The position numbers and the translations under genes were made by a program. The notes beneath the pieces were generated by a model, which was not told where the DNA came from, searched no databases, and worked only from the letters and a program-made list of their open reading frames with translations. A stretch of DNA of 64,000 nucleotides from Bradysia coprophila. Lineage: Eukaryota > Arthropoda > Insecta > Diptera > Sciaridae. Location: the NCBI RefSeq assembly GCF_014529535.1, contig NW_023503584.1:968190-1032189 (forward strand), given 5' to 3'. Positions 33,429 to 45,880 of this stretch are shown here, one piece after another. The first letter of the stretch is position 1. Each line of letters begins with the position of its first letter.

Positions 33429-36400
33429 ATGGCTCTCCTGTCGAATGGAAGCACCGTCAAACTAACGTCACCCGGCTCAGGCAAGCAGCAATTGAACAAT
33501 CCGAACAACCACAACGACATATTCTTTTCCAATTTGCTGAACAATTTACCTCGATCTCGATGGGATGGAGTTCCTTCTGTGCCAGTAACACCGAGGTAAT
33601 TTACCGATCAAATTATCTTTTCGCTTACTTTCAACTCGTCATTTCCTAATAGTCCTCCTCGAAATGGTGGCATCCTGAACGATGGCTTTCTGTACTCCCG
33701 TGTACTAGGGCCAATTGGGACACAATCAACCAATCATGACCTAGGTGCAGTTGGAACAAATCCATTAACGCCCAGTTCATCGCCACCGTCGAACTCCTCT
33801 CCGGGAAGTGTACATGGTGGTCTGTTATCAATGGTACTACTATTGCAATTTGATCTTTTGGGTGTCTTAATCTCACATTAACGATTGCTTTGAAGGTATG
33901 TGGAAGATGTGAAATGCAAGCGTCAAATCGTTGTCTGGATTGTAACGATTTACTCTGTGAAACTTGTGTTGCCAAACACCAAAACCATCTACCATTTCAA
34001 GAGCACTGCGTTGTGTTGCTGAGCAATTTGTCGCCGATAGGATCGATAGCAAATAGTATTGCTAACGGATCGCCGACACAGAATGAACCGCAATGTGATA
34101 GTCACTCGGAAGTATTGAGGTATGTTGTTGCATCGAACAATTTGCTAGTTCAATGATTGTCTCACCTTTTCTTCATTTCAAATTTCCAATCACATTCTTC
34201 TTTCAGATACGTATGCGAACAATGCAATAAAATTGTGTGTCAAGAATGCACGTTTCGGGAACATAAGGACCATAATTGCATAGCAGTTGCCATGTTTGCC
34301 GACGGTGCACAAGCCAAAATTCAATGCGTTCTCGAGAGCGGTAAATTGGGCAAAAAGTACATCAAAGCCAGTATCGATCGGGCTGTGGCCTATTCGCAAG
34401 CAATCGAACGGGATGCGGTTGAAACTACGCAAAAGATTCGGAAGGCTATGCGCTATTTCATGAATGCTATTGAGGAAAGAGAGCGAACTTTGCTGGAGAA
34501 GGTTGAAAAATGTCGCCAACAAAAGAATACATCGCTGTCCGATCAAATGGCTGGCTTGAGATCTGCATTGGCTGGATTGGCCTCGACATCGGATAGTTTG
34601 GTTAAAGCCTTAGATACGGCAAATTGTTTGACGCCATTGGAGCTCTCAACTGCTCTCACATTAGGCGAAACTCAGATGCAACAATTTGCTTCAATGTACA
34701 AAAGTCTGCAGCCGAAAGAAGAATTCATTGCTTTCGTTGCACCGAACTTCGAATTGATTCAGGAGCTTCGCCTTCAAGGAGATGTTGTGATTACACACCA
34801 AAGAGTTTACAACAATACGGTAACGACACAACAGTTGTCTTCGAGTGGAAATATGTTGATAAGACGCCCGATAATTCGATCCATCAATCAGACGAAAATA
34901 CTGACACCATGGGATCAAGGAGGGTCACACATTGGAACTTCATTGAAAGCCATTACCTCGGGAAAGCCGAACATAGGACAGTCGATACCGGGTAGTACGT
35001 TACATGTCACGTTAAAATCTTCCATGATACTGAGTACATCGTTCGGTTTTGATGGGCAAGGTGATGGCCAAGTCAGCCGTCCATGGGGTCTGTGTGTTGA
35101 CAAAGATGGAAACGTTATTGTCGCTGATCGACGAAACAATCGAATCCAAGTGTTTTACCCAGATGGTTCCTGTAAATTGATCTTTGGCGAAAAGGGTTCT
35201 GGAAACGGTCAGTTCGACCTTCCAGCTGGTATCAGCACTGATCCGCAAAATCGTATTGTTGTAGTGGACAAGGACAATCACAGGATTCAGATTTTCACGG
35301 CTGCTGGAAACTTTGTACTTAAATTCGGATCGTATGGCAAAGACTGCGGACAATTTCAATATCCATGGGATGTCGCCATCAATTCGAAAGGTGAAATGTT
35401 GGTTACGGACTCCAGAAATCATCGCATCCAGCTATTTAATCCGGATGGTCATTTCATTTCGCGGTTCTGTTTTGATGGAGTTAATCACAGTCGGTCACTG
35501 AAAGGCCTGACCACACCACGAGGCGTTTGTTTTACGCCACACGGCGATGTAATTGTATCGGACTTCGAAAATCATCGTTTACTGTTGATCGACAACTCAT
35601 TGAGCAAGGTAAATCTGAATGAAAAAAAATGAAGTTGGGATCGACCTTAACGACCGAAATTTGGTTTTACAGATTCTGGCTTTGAAAGGACATGAGGGCA
35701 CTGGTGCTCAAGAGTTCAGCCGTCCCTCTGGTATTTGCTGTGATGATGACGGACGGGTTGTGGTTGCCGATTCGAAAAATCAGCGAGTGTTGGTATTCTC
35801 ACCAGCTCTAGACTTTTTGTGGGCGGTGAGTCACTACATTCATTCAATTCGTTTTTTTTTAAGATAATCGTCCAAGACCTGTGGCCACTCTATAATTGTG
35901 CGATTCTACATTGTCCAGAGTATGAATAGTCATCAGAGCCAATTATTGGGAATTTAATTTCCCAAAATTTCTGAAATTTTCCGAAATCCACCGAGCTTTA
36001 CCAAAAATTTACCACAATTAACCGATGAAATGCTTCGGTAAATTTTGGTAATTTTCAGCAACTTAAATTCCCAATAAATAGATCTAGGTAGAGATTACAT
36101 TCCCATGTCATGTCGGTGGCAAGAGCAGAGATTTTCCCAATTTTTATTCAAATCTTAAGCCTTAGAAAAGACTCTTCAAAATATGAAATCGTTTGCGAGA
36201 TAGAGGTGGATAGTAGGGTAATAAATGAGCCGATGTTGCTTCGCCTGCAGATAGTGGAAGCTTTTTGTTTGCCAAATTTACAATAGCTCGGTCTCATGTA
36301 TAGATCGGATGAATGAGTTTTTCGACTTGCTTATGCAAGAGTATCTGGTTCGTGTTCCCATCTATTCTAATGATCATTTCAGAAATTGATTCAATTATGT

Positions 36401-36882
36401 GTCCTTCGGTAAACAGTAGACCTATTGCTGGCTCTGTACCAAAATAACGAACGATACCCTTCAGTGCAGAGCAGTGCATATGGTTAGCCTACATTTAGGC
36501 GAGATAGCAATTAAGAAACTAACTTTCATCAGACGGTATTTAGTACCACGAGGCATAGTTCAAAACTCACGTTCTGACTGCACTTGGTATTGGCCATGAA
36601 AGTCAGGTCTCTAAACAAACAAACATAAAGTTCTCCAGTCCACATGTGGATGTTCAGGTCTCGAAAAAGAATTTTACTAAATGAAATATTTATTCTCTCT
36701 CTAAATATTAGGTCGACATCCGTCCATCAAACAACATCTTAATTCCATCCAATTTGGATGAAAAAGATAGACCTAGCGATGTCGCTATACTGCCGGACGG
36801 GCGATTGGTTGTTATGGTTGAAACGTCTCCGGATGCCAGAGACACATCGAATCCGCAAAAAACATTTATTCAAATTTACTAA
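33429..36882 (+). CDS. wech: Wech/Dappled, B-box and NHL protein (LIN-41/TRIM71 orthologue)
   Basis: Six coding exons: 33429-33595, 33653-33833, 33896-34119, 34207-35608, 35673-35825, 36712-36882. All junctions are GT-AG and in phase, giving 765 residues. The start ATG follows an acceptor at 33415-33416 and an in-frame stop at 33420, so a non-coding 5' exon is likely. Domains: a low-complexity N-terminus without RING, B-box 1 (about 118-160, CGRC, CLDC), B-box 2 (183-217, CDSH, CEQC, CQEC), a coiled coil of about 235-320, then six NHL repeats from about 470 to the end (RPWGLCVDKDGNVIVADRRN is typical). This NHL set matches LIN-41/TRIM71 rather than Brat or Mei-P26. Drosophila Wech links Talin and ILK at integrin adhesions. 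LIN-41 proteins bind mRNA hairpins through the NHL propeller and are let-7 targets. Intron 5 (886 bp) holds a MITE. Confidence 0.94.
35944..36075. mobile_element. Palindromic element in wech intron 5
   Basis: ATTGGGAATTTAA at the left and TTAAATTCCCAAT at the right. Inner arms contain AAAATTTCTGAAATTTTCC-like and TACCAAAAATTTACC against GGTAAATTTTGGTAA. The element lies wholly in the intron and does not touch splice sites. Confidence 0.7.
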
Positions 36883-36974
36883 AAGGGTTCAGTTGACGAG
36901 GAACGAACATAATTATAGAACTTTGATTGAAACGAAATGAAAAAGCAAAAAGACTGAAAGGTAATTAACATGAA

Positions 36975-36980
36975 AATAAA
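36975..36980 (+). other. Possible proximal wech polyadenylation signal
   Basis: AATAAA 93 nt past the wech stop. Further AATAAA hexamers occur downstream in the very AT-rich sequence, so alternative, longer 3' UTRs are possible. Confidence 0.4.
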
Positions 36981-37245
36981 TATTTTTTATCGAGAATCCA
37001 TTCCATTTGAATGGGGGACAATTAACGTACAAATTTAGAGCAAAAAAAATGTGTTTTTTGCTATAGCAAAACTGATTTAAAAGAATTTATATTTTAGTCG
37101 AAATATATATTTAGATGTTTATTGAACAAAGACTGAAATTAGATAAATTGAATCAAATATAAGACTTAAAACTTAGACACTGATAAAGACTGATCGAGTT
37201 GCCATTAATGAAAAATGAAAAAAAAAAAAAATTAAGAAAATTTAT

Positions 37246-37252
37246 TACCTCA
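37246..37252 (+). promoter_or_regulatory. let-7 seed match in probable wech 3' UTR
   Basis: TACCTCA, complementary to let-7 positions 2-7 with an A opposite position 1 (7mer-A1), 364 nt after the wech stop. LIN-41/TRIM71 mRNAs are classic let-7 targets. No strong 3' supplementary pairing is seen just upstream, and a single 7-mer can occur by chance. It counts only if the 3' UTR extends past the proximal poly(A) signal. Confidence 0.35.
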
Positions 37253-38418
37253 AATTGAAATGTTTTTTTCCCTCGTATAATTATGAATGATTTATTAACA
37301 ATGAACGACTATTTCTATACTATAAATCGAGTATAATTTAAAAATTTAATCAAATCCAGGACGATTTTTTTTGTGTTAAGAAACTTTATAATTTGAAATT
37401 TAATTTTTCTTTTTAGTTTTTAAGTTGTTAAACCACATGACTTGTACATATATATCAAATGAAAATGTCAAACAATACTACCGAAACCTGAACATTTATT
37501 TTCCACCGTTACAATGGAAATTCCAATTTCGAATTGCAACGACTCACCTCGCGATTTTACGTTGTAAAATCAAATTTTTTAGATTTAAAAGTTTTTTTTT
37601 ATTATTTCAACACCGATAAATGCTTTCTGACTGAAAATGAAACATTATATTCAGCTATACGATGATTTTAAGTGTGCCCGTACAAATAGCGCATCATTCG
37701 ATGAAAGGAACTTAGTTTTAAACAATTGAAGTATCTATACGTGTTTCTGTTGGCGTTCATGCACGAAATACGATTTTCTTCAACTAATGAGCAAAATTAA
37801 AATAAAAAAAATTATGAAAATGGTGCAGAATATTTAGATTAGTTGATTAGTGTTATGAGACAAGCAGAGGAGTGAAATTTAGATTCAAAAATAAGAAAAA
37901 AAAATTAGTTCTGGCTTAATATTTCGTACTATTATCGAAACAGAGCGAATGCACCAACAATGACCAACCTATTACTTTTTAGTTTGATTCAGTTTTTAGA
38001 AATTGAAACTGACAACCCAAGCTAAATTTTAAATTTTATTTATGTTCAATACGGGTGTACTATGGTTTGGGGATCGGAACTGGTCCACAAAAAATTCTTG
38101 CCTTCCATAGATGTCAAAAATCTTTTTTTTTAATCATTAACAACTGGCGCAAAGTCGATTCAGTAAAGTTTTCGAATTTTGGTGCGCCCACATTGTTTGT
38201 GAACCCCTTACATTCCGATCATAAAACCATTACACAACCCTAATGTTCAAACCGAACTTGAAACGGATAATGCCGTAATGTGAAGCTTTTAAGCAAACTT
38301 GAAGCTTTCGCTATTATGATGCTGAACATTTGAAAGATCCAATTAAACATTTTAATATGATTTTTATGTTCCATATTATGTGGAAAAAAAATTAGAGCCA
38401 ACTGAACAAACGGAATGA
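37253..38418. other. Very AT-rich DNA downstream of wech
   Basis: Possibly distal 3' UTR of wech. No ORF of coding quality and no repeat that I can define. Confidence 0.45.
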
Positions 38419-38488
38419 AGTAGTTGCATGATTCATAAAACGAAAGCTTTCGCCAAGATTTGCTTGCAACAACTATGACAACTACTTC
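38419..38488. repeat. Imperfect palindrome with GAAGTAGTTGCA ends
   Basis: GAAGTAGTTGCA at the left and CAACTACTTC at the right, with weaker pairing inside (ACGAAAGC / GCTTTCGC). Shares its ends with 25737-25809. Confidence 0.55.
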
Positions 38489-38821
38489 AACATCAAGAGT
38501 CTAATAAAACCGACGAAAAATGAAATACTTAAAATGTAGAAAGTAAAACTTCCGCCATTAGATTTGGGCTCGTTTAACCTTTTACGGACGACTATAATGT
38601 CATCAGTTATCGACAGAGAATGAGAAAAATTAGCTAGAGCTACGTTTTAACGAAAAAAAAAGTTTTGCGAGAGTGTTTTCGGCGCCTATGGCTCACGAAC
38701 TCACTAGACTTCTCTACAAAAGATGGTTCCGATTTTTAGAAATAGATTTTTGGAAGAATCTGACAAACAGTTCTAGCAGTTTTTTATAGTTGCAAAATGA
38801 GATTTTAGTCCAATCTGTCGA

Positions 38822-38885
38822 AAATGCTTGCATTAAATGAAGTAATAGATTCGATAATTATATCGGTGACATGCTTATCGTCCGT
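38822..38885. repeat. Fragment related to the TTAA-flanked MITE family (inverted)
   Basis: GAAGTAATAGATTCGATAAT, then ATGCTTATCGTCCGT. This is the approximate reverse complement of the GGCAAGCATACG ... CTATTACTTC segment seen at 32890 and 50292. A similar fragment is at 21825-21875. Confidence 0.55.
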
Positions 38886-39924
38886 GGGAGGGTAATTTTA
38901 CTAAACAAATTTTCCTTTATAATTTTTAAATCTCTTTACGTTCATAAAAAACTTAAATTATAACAAAGTGACTAGTCTGCAAGTATCTCAAATAAATATA
39001 CGAAAATAGTTAGAGACAGGCGTCTGTGAATATTCCTGTTTAAAATGCTGTTCACGCATGCGACTAGGAATTATATCAATTTTGTTTGAGTGTTCGTGAA
39101 GAGAGCTTTTTTTTGTATTATTTTTTATACTAAAACGTAAATTTGGTATTATTTTTGTGATTAACGTAATATTAATAAAAAATTTTGCTTATGGGTGCCA
39201 AATCTATGCCATAATTGAATTGAGATAGAAAAAATATCATTTTAAATGAACTTCAAATTATAAAATTATTTTAAATAAAATGGAAAGAAAAAAAATTAAA
39301 AAATTAAAATTTTCTTTACAGGGAAATACCAAAGGTTTTCCTTACGACTTATTGATGAAAAATAAAAAATTAAAATTTTCGAACAAAAGAATTTCCATCA
39401 TAAAATTAATTATTTGCACAAAACACCTAGTATTTTGGCTAAAAAAAACTTTTTTTTTTTTAAATATTTTAATAAAACTAAGAAAATACAAAGAATTTTC
39501 TGGCTGTTTAATTTGTGTGTTTGTTGGACAAAATATAAAACAAAACAAAAAAAAATCATTTCTATACTACATTTTGTCAGTCACTTATGATCAACAAGGA
39601 ATATAAAGATAATTGTGACTACAAATTAAAAAAACAAACAAAAAAAAACTATTTTAAGTTTACAACACTTTTTCTCCGTAGTTTGATGAAAAAGTAAAAT
39701 AATTTTTAAAAAATTATCAAAAAACAAAATGAAAAGAAAGTATTCAGACTTCAAAAGATTGATGATAGAATTAGAGAGAACTTAAGTTTTTATCATTTTC
39801 GTAGCGATAAGAAACTAAGAATCTTTTATAAACGACTAATCATCTAATTATTGACAGCTACGTCAACAATGAATGATGATTGATCACTAGCTAGTGGTCT
39901 CTGATTACAAAAAAACGTATAGTA

Positions 39925-40025
39925 CAACTAATGAAGTACAAGATTTGGTATCAAGCATGACGCGATATATAAAACAAATGAAGTGACAGATTGAATGTGG
40001 CGATACGCTTGACGGTTGTTTTCTA
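39925..40025. repeat. Dispersed repeat, copy 1 (see 45525-45635)
   Basis: ATGAAGTACAAGATTTGGTA, TCAAGCATGACG, then AAGTGACAGATTGAATG and GCGATACGCTTGACGG. The same order is found at 45525-45635, and GATACGCTTG words link it to the TTAA-flanked family. Confidence 0.55.
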
Positions 40026-40939
40026 AATGAAGCAAAACAAAATCTCTGGGAATTTAGATAGATAAATACGCGCAAGCAATACAAATATTTTAAATAGAAC
40101 AAAAAATTTAAAATGAATTTTATCGAGAAAATGATTCACGACGTAACTGCGATGAAAATTCAAATATATCTCGTACCTTACACGGATATGAAGAATTAAA
40201 ATTACCGACTGAGAGTTGACATTTCCTGCAACTCCGTGTTACTTATTTTCAACTGAAGGACGCGCACCTACGACGTGAATTGTACAAAATGGCAATACAT
40301 AAATTTTGACAACATTTTTATTAAAACAAAATAGAACGTTATACTCTCCTAATATACCTAGACAAATGTTAGCACCGAACGGAACGGAAATATGGTAAAA
40401 TTGCCATCCAGTAAATCTATCTAACGACTGAATTCAAATAACAGTGAGACTGAGCCTAATAAATGCCATTTAGAATTAAATGAAAAAACGAATTATTAAA
40501 TGAATTTTATTATATATAAAATAGTGAAATTTGAAGTATTATTTGATAAGTAAAACAATTACAAAATACAAAAAACAAAAAAAAATGAAGAAAATTTGCA
40601 AAGTGAACCATCATTTCTGCGTCACTTGCATTTTCCTAAATATTAACAAAAATATTTCTTATCCGCCTCTATATACATTATATGCTTTTTCTTTACACAT
40701 ATTATTTGATAAATCCATTATAAAACAAGAAAAACTAAAAAAAATAAAATAAAAATTTATGTTCTTTTGCATTAAAGATGCGTTTCATTGCAAAATGCAC
40801 ACGTAGCTATCGACTGTAGACTAGACACCCAACCCCACATTTAAATCAACTATACATGCTATGTGTCAAAGAGTGTACTTTGCATAATTCATGCAATTGT
40901 TTTGAGCATGTAATCGTGCTTTACATAACTAGGTAGCAA

Positions 40940-41033
40940 AATATGAAAAATCCAGTTTTCGTATGAATTTTGTTGATCCGAGGTGAAGGCGAGGTCGATA
41001 ATCACACGAAAACTAGACTTTCCATTTTTTTCT
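40940..41033. repeat. CGGCTTCGCCTCGG foldback family, copy 4 (inverted)
   Basis: CAGTTTTCGTATGAATTTTG, TTGATCCGAGGTGAAGGCGA, GGTCGATAATCACACGAAAA. Collinear with copy 3 at 22841-22916. Confidence 0.7.
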
Positions 41034-41816
41034 AGATTTTTGTAAGGGATTTTACATGCTGAGGGCGTCACTATTGACAAACGTGACTCTACAAAAATTG
41101 AAATGGAAAGTGTGCACGATAGCTCATTCAGTAAGTGCATCGGAAAGGTGAATATTCCCACATGTGCGCCCGTTTTTTCAATTAAATGACACCACAAACC
41201 ATTGACACTTACTCATATTTAGTAATGGTCCGTTGCCAAAGCGTTACGTTAAAATTACCAAATGTGCTTGAAACATGAAGAGTACTGTTTTCTATTCCAT
41301 CAACATGAAGTTCCATTACATAATTCCGTTTTCGTTTGTTTGTGGACCCCTAAATGACTATTCCACAACCTCACAAAAATACTTTGTTCGCAGTTCATTT
41401 TGTTATTAGAGAATATACGAACATCATGGGACACCCTTATAAGTCCACTGCTTTCTTTCTACTTTAACAGGTTTCAAAGCTATGCCACATGTTCGTGAAT
41501 ACAGTCTGACGTGATGGTTTCAAGAAGCGACCTTCTTTTGTGAATTTTAAGGCATTACTCTGGTTGTGTATTTAGAAATTTAACGTGTTACATAAGGTGG
41601 CGATTCTGATTACGAATTTTATAGATAAAACTGTCAGTTACGAATTCTTACAGTTACGAGCGTGTGAGAATCGGGACCCAGAGTTCTAACTTTACATTTT
41701 CGATTATTTATACTAAGCTTTGAAATCTGGTGGTGGTAACAAGTAGAAGGAAACAGTAAACATAAAGAGACATGCAAGAGAATATGACAGGTGGGAAGCT
41801 TGCGGTGGCTGATCAA

Positions 41817-41890
41817 TTAACACCAATATCTTGCAATCGAATCGATTTCAGGGTAAGGTGATTTACATGCTATACGTTACAATAGCATGA
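41817..41890. repeat. Dispersed repeat, copy 1 (see 45810-45880)
   Basis: AACACCAATATCTTGCAATC, GAATCGATTT, GGGTAAGGTGATTTACA, TTACAATA. The same string with few changes is at 45810-45880. Adjoining TTAAAG-GCGTTT-ATTGCAA words near 40771 and 45765 suggest a longer, rearranged element. Confidence 0.7.
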
Positions 41891-42426
41891 AATTTGACAA
41901 AGATTATTAGAAGAAACATTATACTTGTCAAGACCGGAATCGGATTTTGAGCGCCACTATTCTAACGAAATCAGGAGCCAATATATTATGTTTCAAAATG
42001 CTTAAACAGAAAGTTATGATTTGCTCGTGATAATGTTGCTCAATCTACATTGTAGAATCTACAACTTCGCTCGACAATTCAATAGCTTTACCAGCAACAA
42101 ATTATCTCACATGGAGGTCAGGACGATAACAATTAAGTTGATTAAAAAAAAATAGAATTAGGGGGCTAAATAAGTTTGAGAAACCAGCTGGAAAAAGTAA
42201 CGACACAAATTTGGTTGAGGTTAACCGAATATTGAGGAATGTGAACAGACCTTAGCTTGGTCGATAGGTAAAGTATCGAACCGATTAAAAGTGAACCATC
42301 GACAAATCTTTGAATAAAAATAATCATTTTCTTGTCTGAGATGAAGTAGCTTCTAATTGAAGAACGCACAAAGTAAAATGAAAAGACGAGGTTTACATTC
42401 ACCTACCATGTAATATACAATAGATA

Positions 42427-44303
42427 ACGGTATTTTTTTTGGCATATCTTTTAGCATATCTTTTCAAAAAAAAATTTTGTTTCCAAAAAATATTTTGGTT
42501 TTCAAAAAAAAAGTTTTGTTTTAGTATATAAGGAGTTTGGTTGAAGAAAAAGTAACAAAACTAAAGTTTTGCTTTTTCTACATATGAGAAAATATGGTAA
42601 TAATTGATTGCAAAGAGAAATAATTTAGAAAGGCATCGAATTAAAGTGATACACTGAAAAATGATTTTGATTTCCTAAAAAAAGGTTTTCGATGTTTTGA
42701 AAAAAGATTTTTGATATCCTGTCAGCACTAAAAAATAATAAATTTTGATATCTTAAATGTCAAGATGTCAAATCTTTAAAAATTTGATCTCTCGAAATTG
42801 ATATCCCCAAAAATGATTATGATTCACCGAAATTTGAAATTGATACCCAAAAAAGGAATTCTGATATCCAAAAAAAAGGAATTGATGACCCGAAAAAATA
42901 ATTCTGATATCACCAAAAGCAAATTTTGATATACCAAAAAAAGAAAGTTATTTCATAGAAAAGGAAATTTTATTTCCAATAAATAGAAATTGATAACTCA
43001 GAAAAATGAATTTACTCGAGATTTCTTAGGAACGGAGATAAATAATTAACAAAGCGAGATAATTTTATTGAAAACGGAGTCATAGTATACCGTCATTCAA
43101 AAAGGAAGTCACGCTCATAGGGACGGACCCACTTTTCGAAAAACGTGACGTGTTCTGACATATGCGACGGACCCACATTCTCTGAAATCGGACGTCCTCT
43201 CTTTGTTAAAACACTTAAAAGAAGTTAGCATCTCTGATATTTCTTTATGTTCTGATTGAGGGACTCGAGTACTACACGAAACTGTATTTAGTTTCCGGAT
43301 CCGCTCGGCATACATGACCGCCCAGAACACGAGTCAATTTGAATACAGATTGTTATCGCAACGGATAGAGGGACTAATTCTAAGCTAATTCGTGTTAAAA
43401 TGGCTTCCCTCTACAACCTGGCCACGTAGCTAATCCAGCTAAAGTCGAAAATTCGCCATTGTTCAATGGTGATATACGTCCAAGACGAAGACAGTTTGAT
43501 ACTCTTTGAATATTGGTAGAGGATTGCATGCTCTATTAAAAGCTGTGAATTGATTTTACAAAAGTCATCTGAATTGTGCACCATTAGAAAAGTTTATTTT
43601 CACCATTAGTGAAGGAGTTTAGTTCGTCCCCACAGAATTCATTTTTTTACGAAACGAATACCAATTTTCATTGCACTTAAAAAGCGTTTTAACACGCCGA
43701 GCGATCCGGCCCATTGCCCCGGAGCGAAGCGGAGGGCCGCAATGCGAGCCGGGCGCCGGAACGGTGTCGGTAACTTAGGAGTTAATTTTTTTTTCTCTCG
43801 CTTCGTCTAATTTGTTTTACATAAAACTGAATTTACAGAAAAAAAAAGTTCAAAAATATTACATCTAACCACCGATCCATTGATTTGTTTCAATAACAAT
43901 AATCATCCACAAACTTATAGTTTTTGCGAAGTCATAGAAAATGATGTATAACACAACACATAAAGAGAGAGCAATTTTTAAAAGGGAACTCAATCCGTTG
44001 CTCTAAAAAAAATTACCATTCATTTATTCACTTTTATCTCAATCTTCTTTTCGTTCTCATTTCAAAATTATTTCTCTTTGCAATCAATTATTACCATATT
44101 TTCTCATATGTAGAAAAAGCAAAACTTTAGTTTTGTTACTTTTTCTTCAACCAAACTCCTTATATACTAAAACAAAACTTAATTTTTGAAAACCAAAATT
44201 CTTTATATACTTACAAAACTTTTTTTGAAAACAAAAATGTTTTTTGGAAACAAAAACAAATTTTGAAAAGATATGATAAAAGATATGCCAAAAAAAATAC
44301 CGT
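42427..44303. mobile_element. Mutator-like non-autonomous element with 9-bp TSD
   Basis: A 1877-bp element whose termini ACGGTATTTTTTTTGGCATA and the inverse are perfect at the ends and continue as inverted repeats for about 200 bp (42427-42627 against about 44067-44303). It is flanked on both sides by CAATAGATA (42418-42426, 44304-44312). Long TIRs plus a 9-bp duplication are the mark of Mutator-like elements. The interior has no transposase. It contains a GATATCC-rich minisatellite (about 42660-43000) and a GC-rich patch at 43690-43770. Confidence 0.85.
42660..43000. repeat. GATATCC(A)n minisatellite inside the Mutator-like element
   Basis: Roughly fifteen diverged units of 18-28 bp built on TTTTGATATCCCAAAAAA. 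Present only within this element. Confidence 0.65.
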
Positions 44304-44312
44304 CAATAGATA

Positions 44313-45524
44313 TGTGAAAAAAGAAAGTTGAAATCATTTTTGTAGAATATAGCTTCGGTGGGAAGAGAGCATATTTGTTATTTCTTTGGTTTCCTTCCAC
44401 AGATTTAGGAGATAATCCAGCGGACAATTTATTACATTCTACGATAACTTGATTAATTTCCAAGAGAATGTCATTCAATTTGCTTTCAATGTTGTTAAAT
44501 TAGAGCATCGTTAAATACGTCTATATCCCGTTCAAGTGAAACCAATGATGCTACCATATCGAGTGATCGAGCGGATTCCGAAACCATGCAAGGAGAGGAT
44601 TTTGCCAATTAACGAACTCTATCGGAATTCCCAATACTGACGCCTGCCTGCGTCGAAAATCTTACACAGACGGTTACAGTAGGAGGCAGCTATTAAAATG
44701 TTATCATGGAAGTTGGAAGCATTGGAAAGACAATTATTTTTCGATGGTTATACATGACGCCCGGGATCATTTACTGGAGTCCCATGAATGTCTCCTAACT
44801 GTTGTAATTCACCCACTTGTCCACAATTGCAGTAAAGATCCATGATGAAAAGAATGAACTAAAATTCTTGGTTTACGTGATTTTTACACCTGACATCAAA
44901 AAAATGTCGGATCGCTTTATCGACACCGATTACTTTCAACACATCGATGTGCAATGAGCTGCTAAAAAATTCGTTTCCACAATATGGATGGATGGATGAA
45001 ATTTCACTCAACCAACGCACTTCAAGCATGAGTGGTACTCTAAAGAGGGTACTGAAACTGTACAGTGTACCGAACAAATTTTAGCACTGTAAAAAAATTC
45101 TGACACTTTTTTCATACAAAGTAGTACTCAATTTGGCAGCTGTCATTAATAGCACTTTTGCTTGAAGTGCATTGACTCAAAGCAAAGTGTTCATCAGTTC
45201 CAACATTGGGATATCGTGTCGGCTTATGTCAAACTCCGACACCGCGCTACACGCGTTGCAAATTAGGCAAAATGCATTCGAATCGAATCTTCACTTTATG
45301 TATTTTCATTATACATATTTGTGACCACATCACATGTGAACCGACTCAGCAAGAGCAAACAATTTTTGAAACAATCTGGTTTTTGTGGATTAGAAAGTAT
45401 TTTACTGTTTCCCCTTGGATTCATATCTGAAAGGACTGATCTGGCTATCAGTTATAGACAAAGACAACCAAAATAATGGGATCAGATCTATACATAGAAT
45501 AAGATGAATGTTAAATCTATTGAA
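44313..45524. other. Non-coding DNA with one dispersed fragment
   Basis: CACTTTTGCTTGAAGTGCAT followed by TGACTC at about 45156-45182 also occurs at 8706-8732 upstream of Mcm4. AACGCACTTCAAGCA near 45016 is its approximate inverse. Otherwise nothing is recognised. Confidence 0.5.
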
Positions 45525-45635
45525 GTAAAAGATTATGTATCAAACACTTGGCAAACACATATTTAAAACTAAAGAGGTAACAGATTAAATGATTGTATAA
45601 TGGTGATACGTTTGCTGTCTGTAAAAGAATAAACA
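45525..45635. repeat. Dispersed repeat, copy 2 (see 39925-40025)
   Basis: TTGAAGTAAAAGATTATGTA, TCAAACACTTGG, then GAGGTAACAGATTAAATG and GGTGATACGTTTGCTG. Confidence 0.55.
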
Positions 45636-45809
45636 TTAGGAAACAAAATTTCTAATTCGCTTCTTAGGTACATTTACTCTTTCTTCAATCTTCATGCATA
45701 TATACGATTTGATAACCTATTACACGCAAACGAAACTATAAAAACATATTTTTATAGTTTTGCATTAAAGTGGCGTTTGATTGCAATATGTACACACAGT
45801 TACACCGGT

Positions 45810-45880
45810 TAATGAACACCAATATCTCGCAATCGAATCGATTTGTGGGTAAGGCGATTTACACATTAAGTTACAATAAG
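45810..45880. repeat. Dispersed repeat, copy 2 (see 41817-41890)
   Basis: AACACCAATATCTCGCAATC, GAATCGATTT, GGGTAAGGCGATTTACA, TTACAATA. Confidence 0.7.

Noticed and set aside
43115..43330. 71-residue ORF inside the Mutator-like element considered as a transposase fragment
   Set aside because: Too short and without MULE or SWIM-type motifs.
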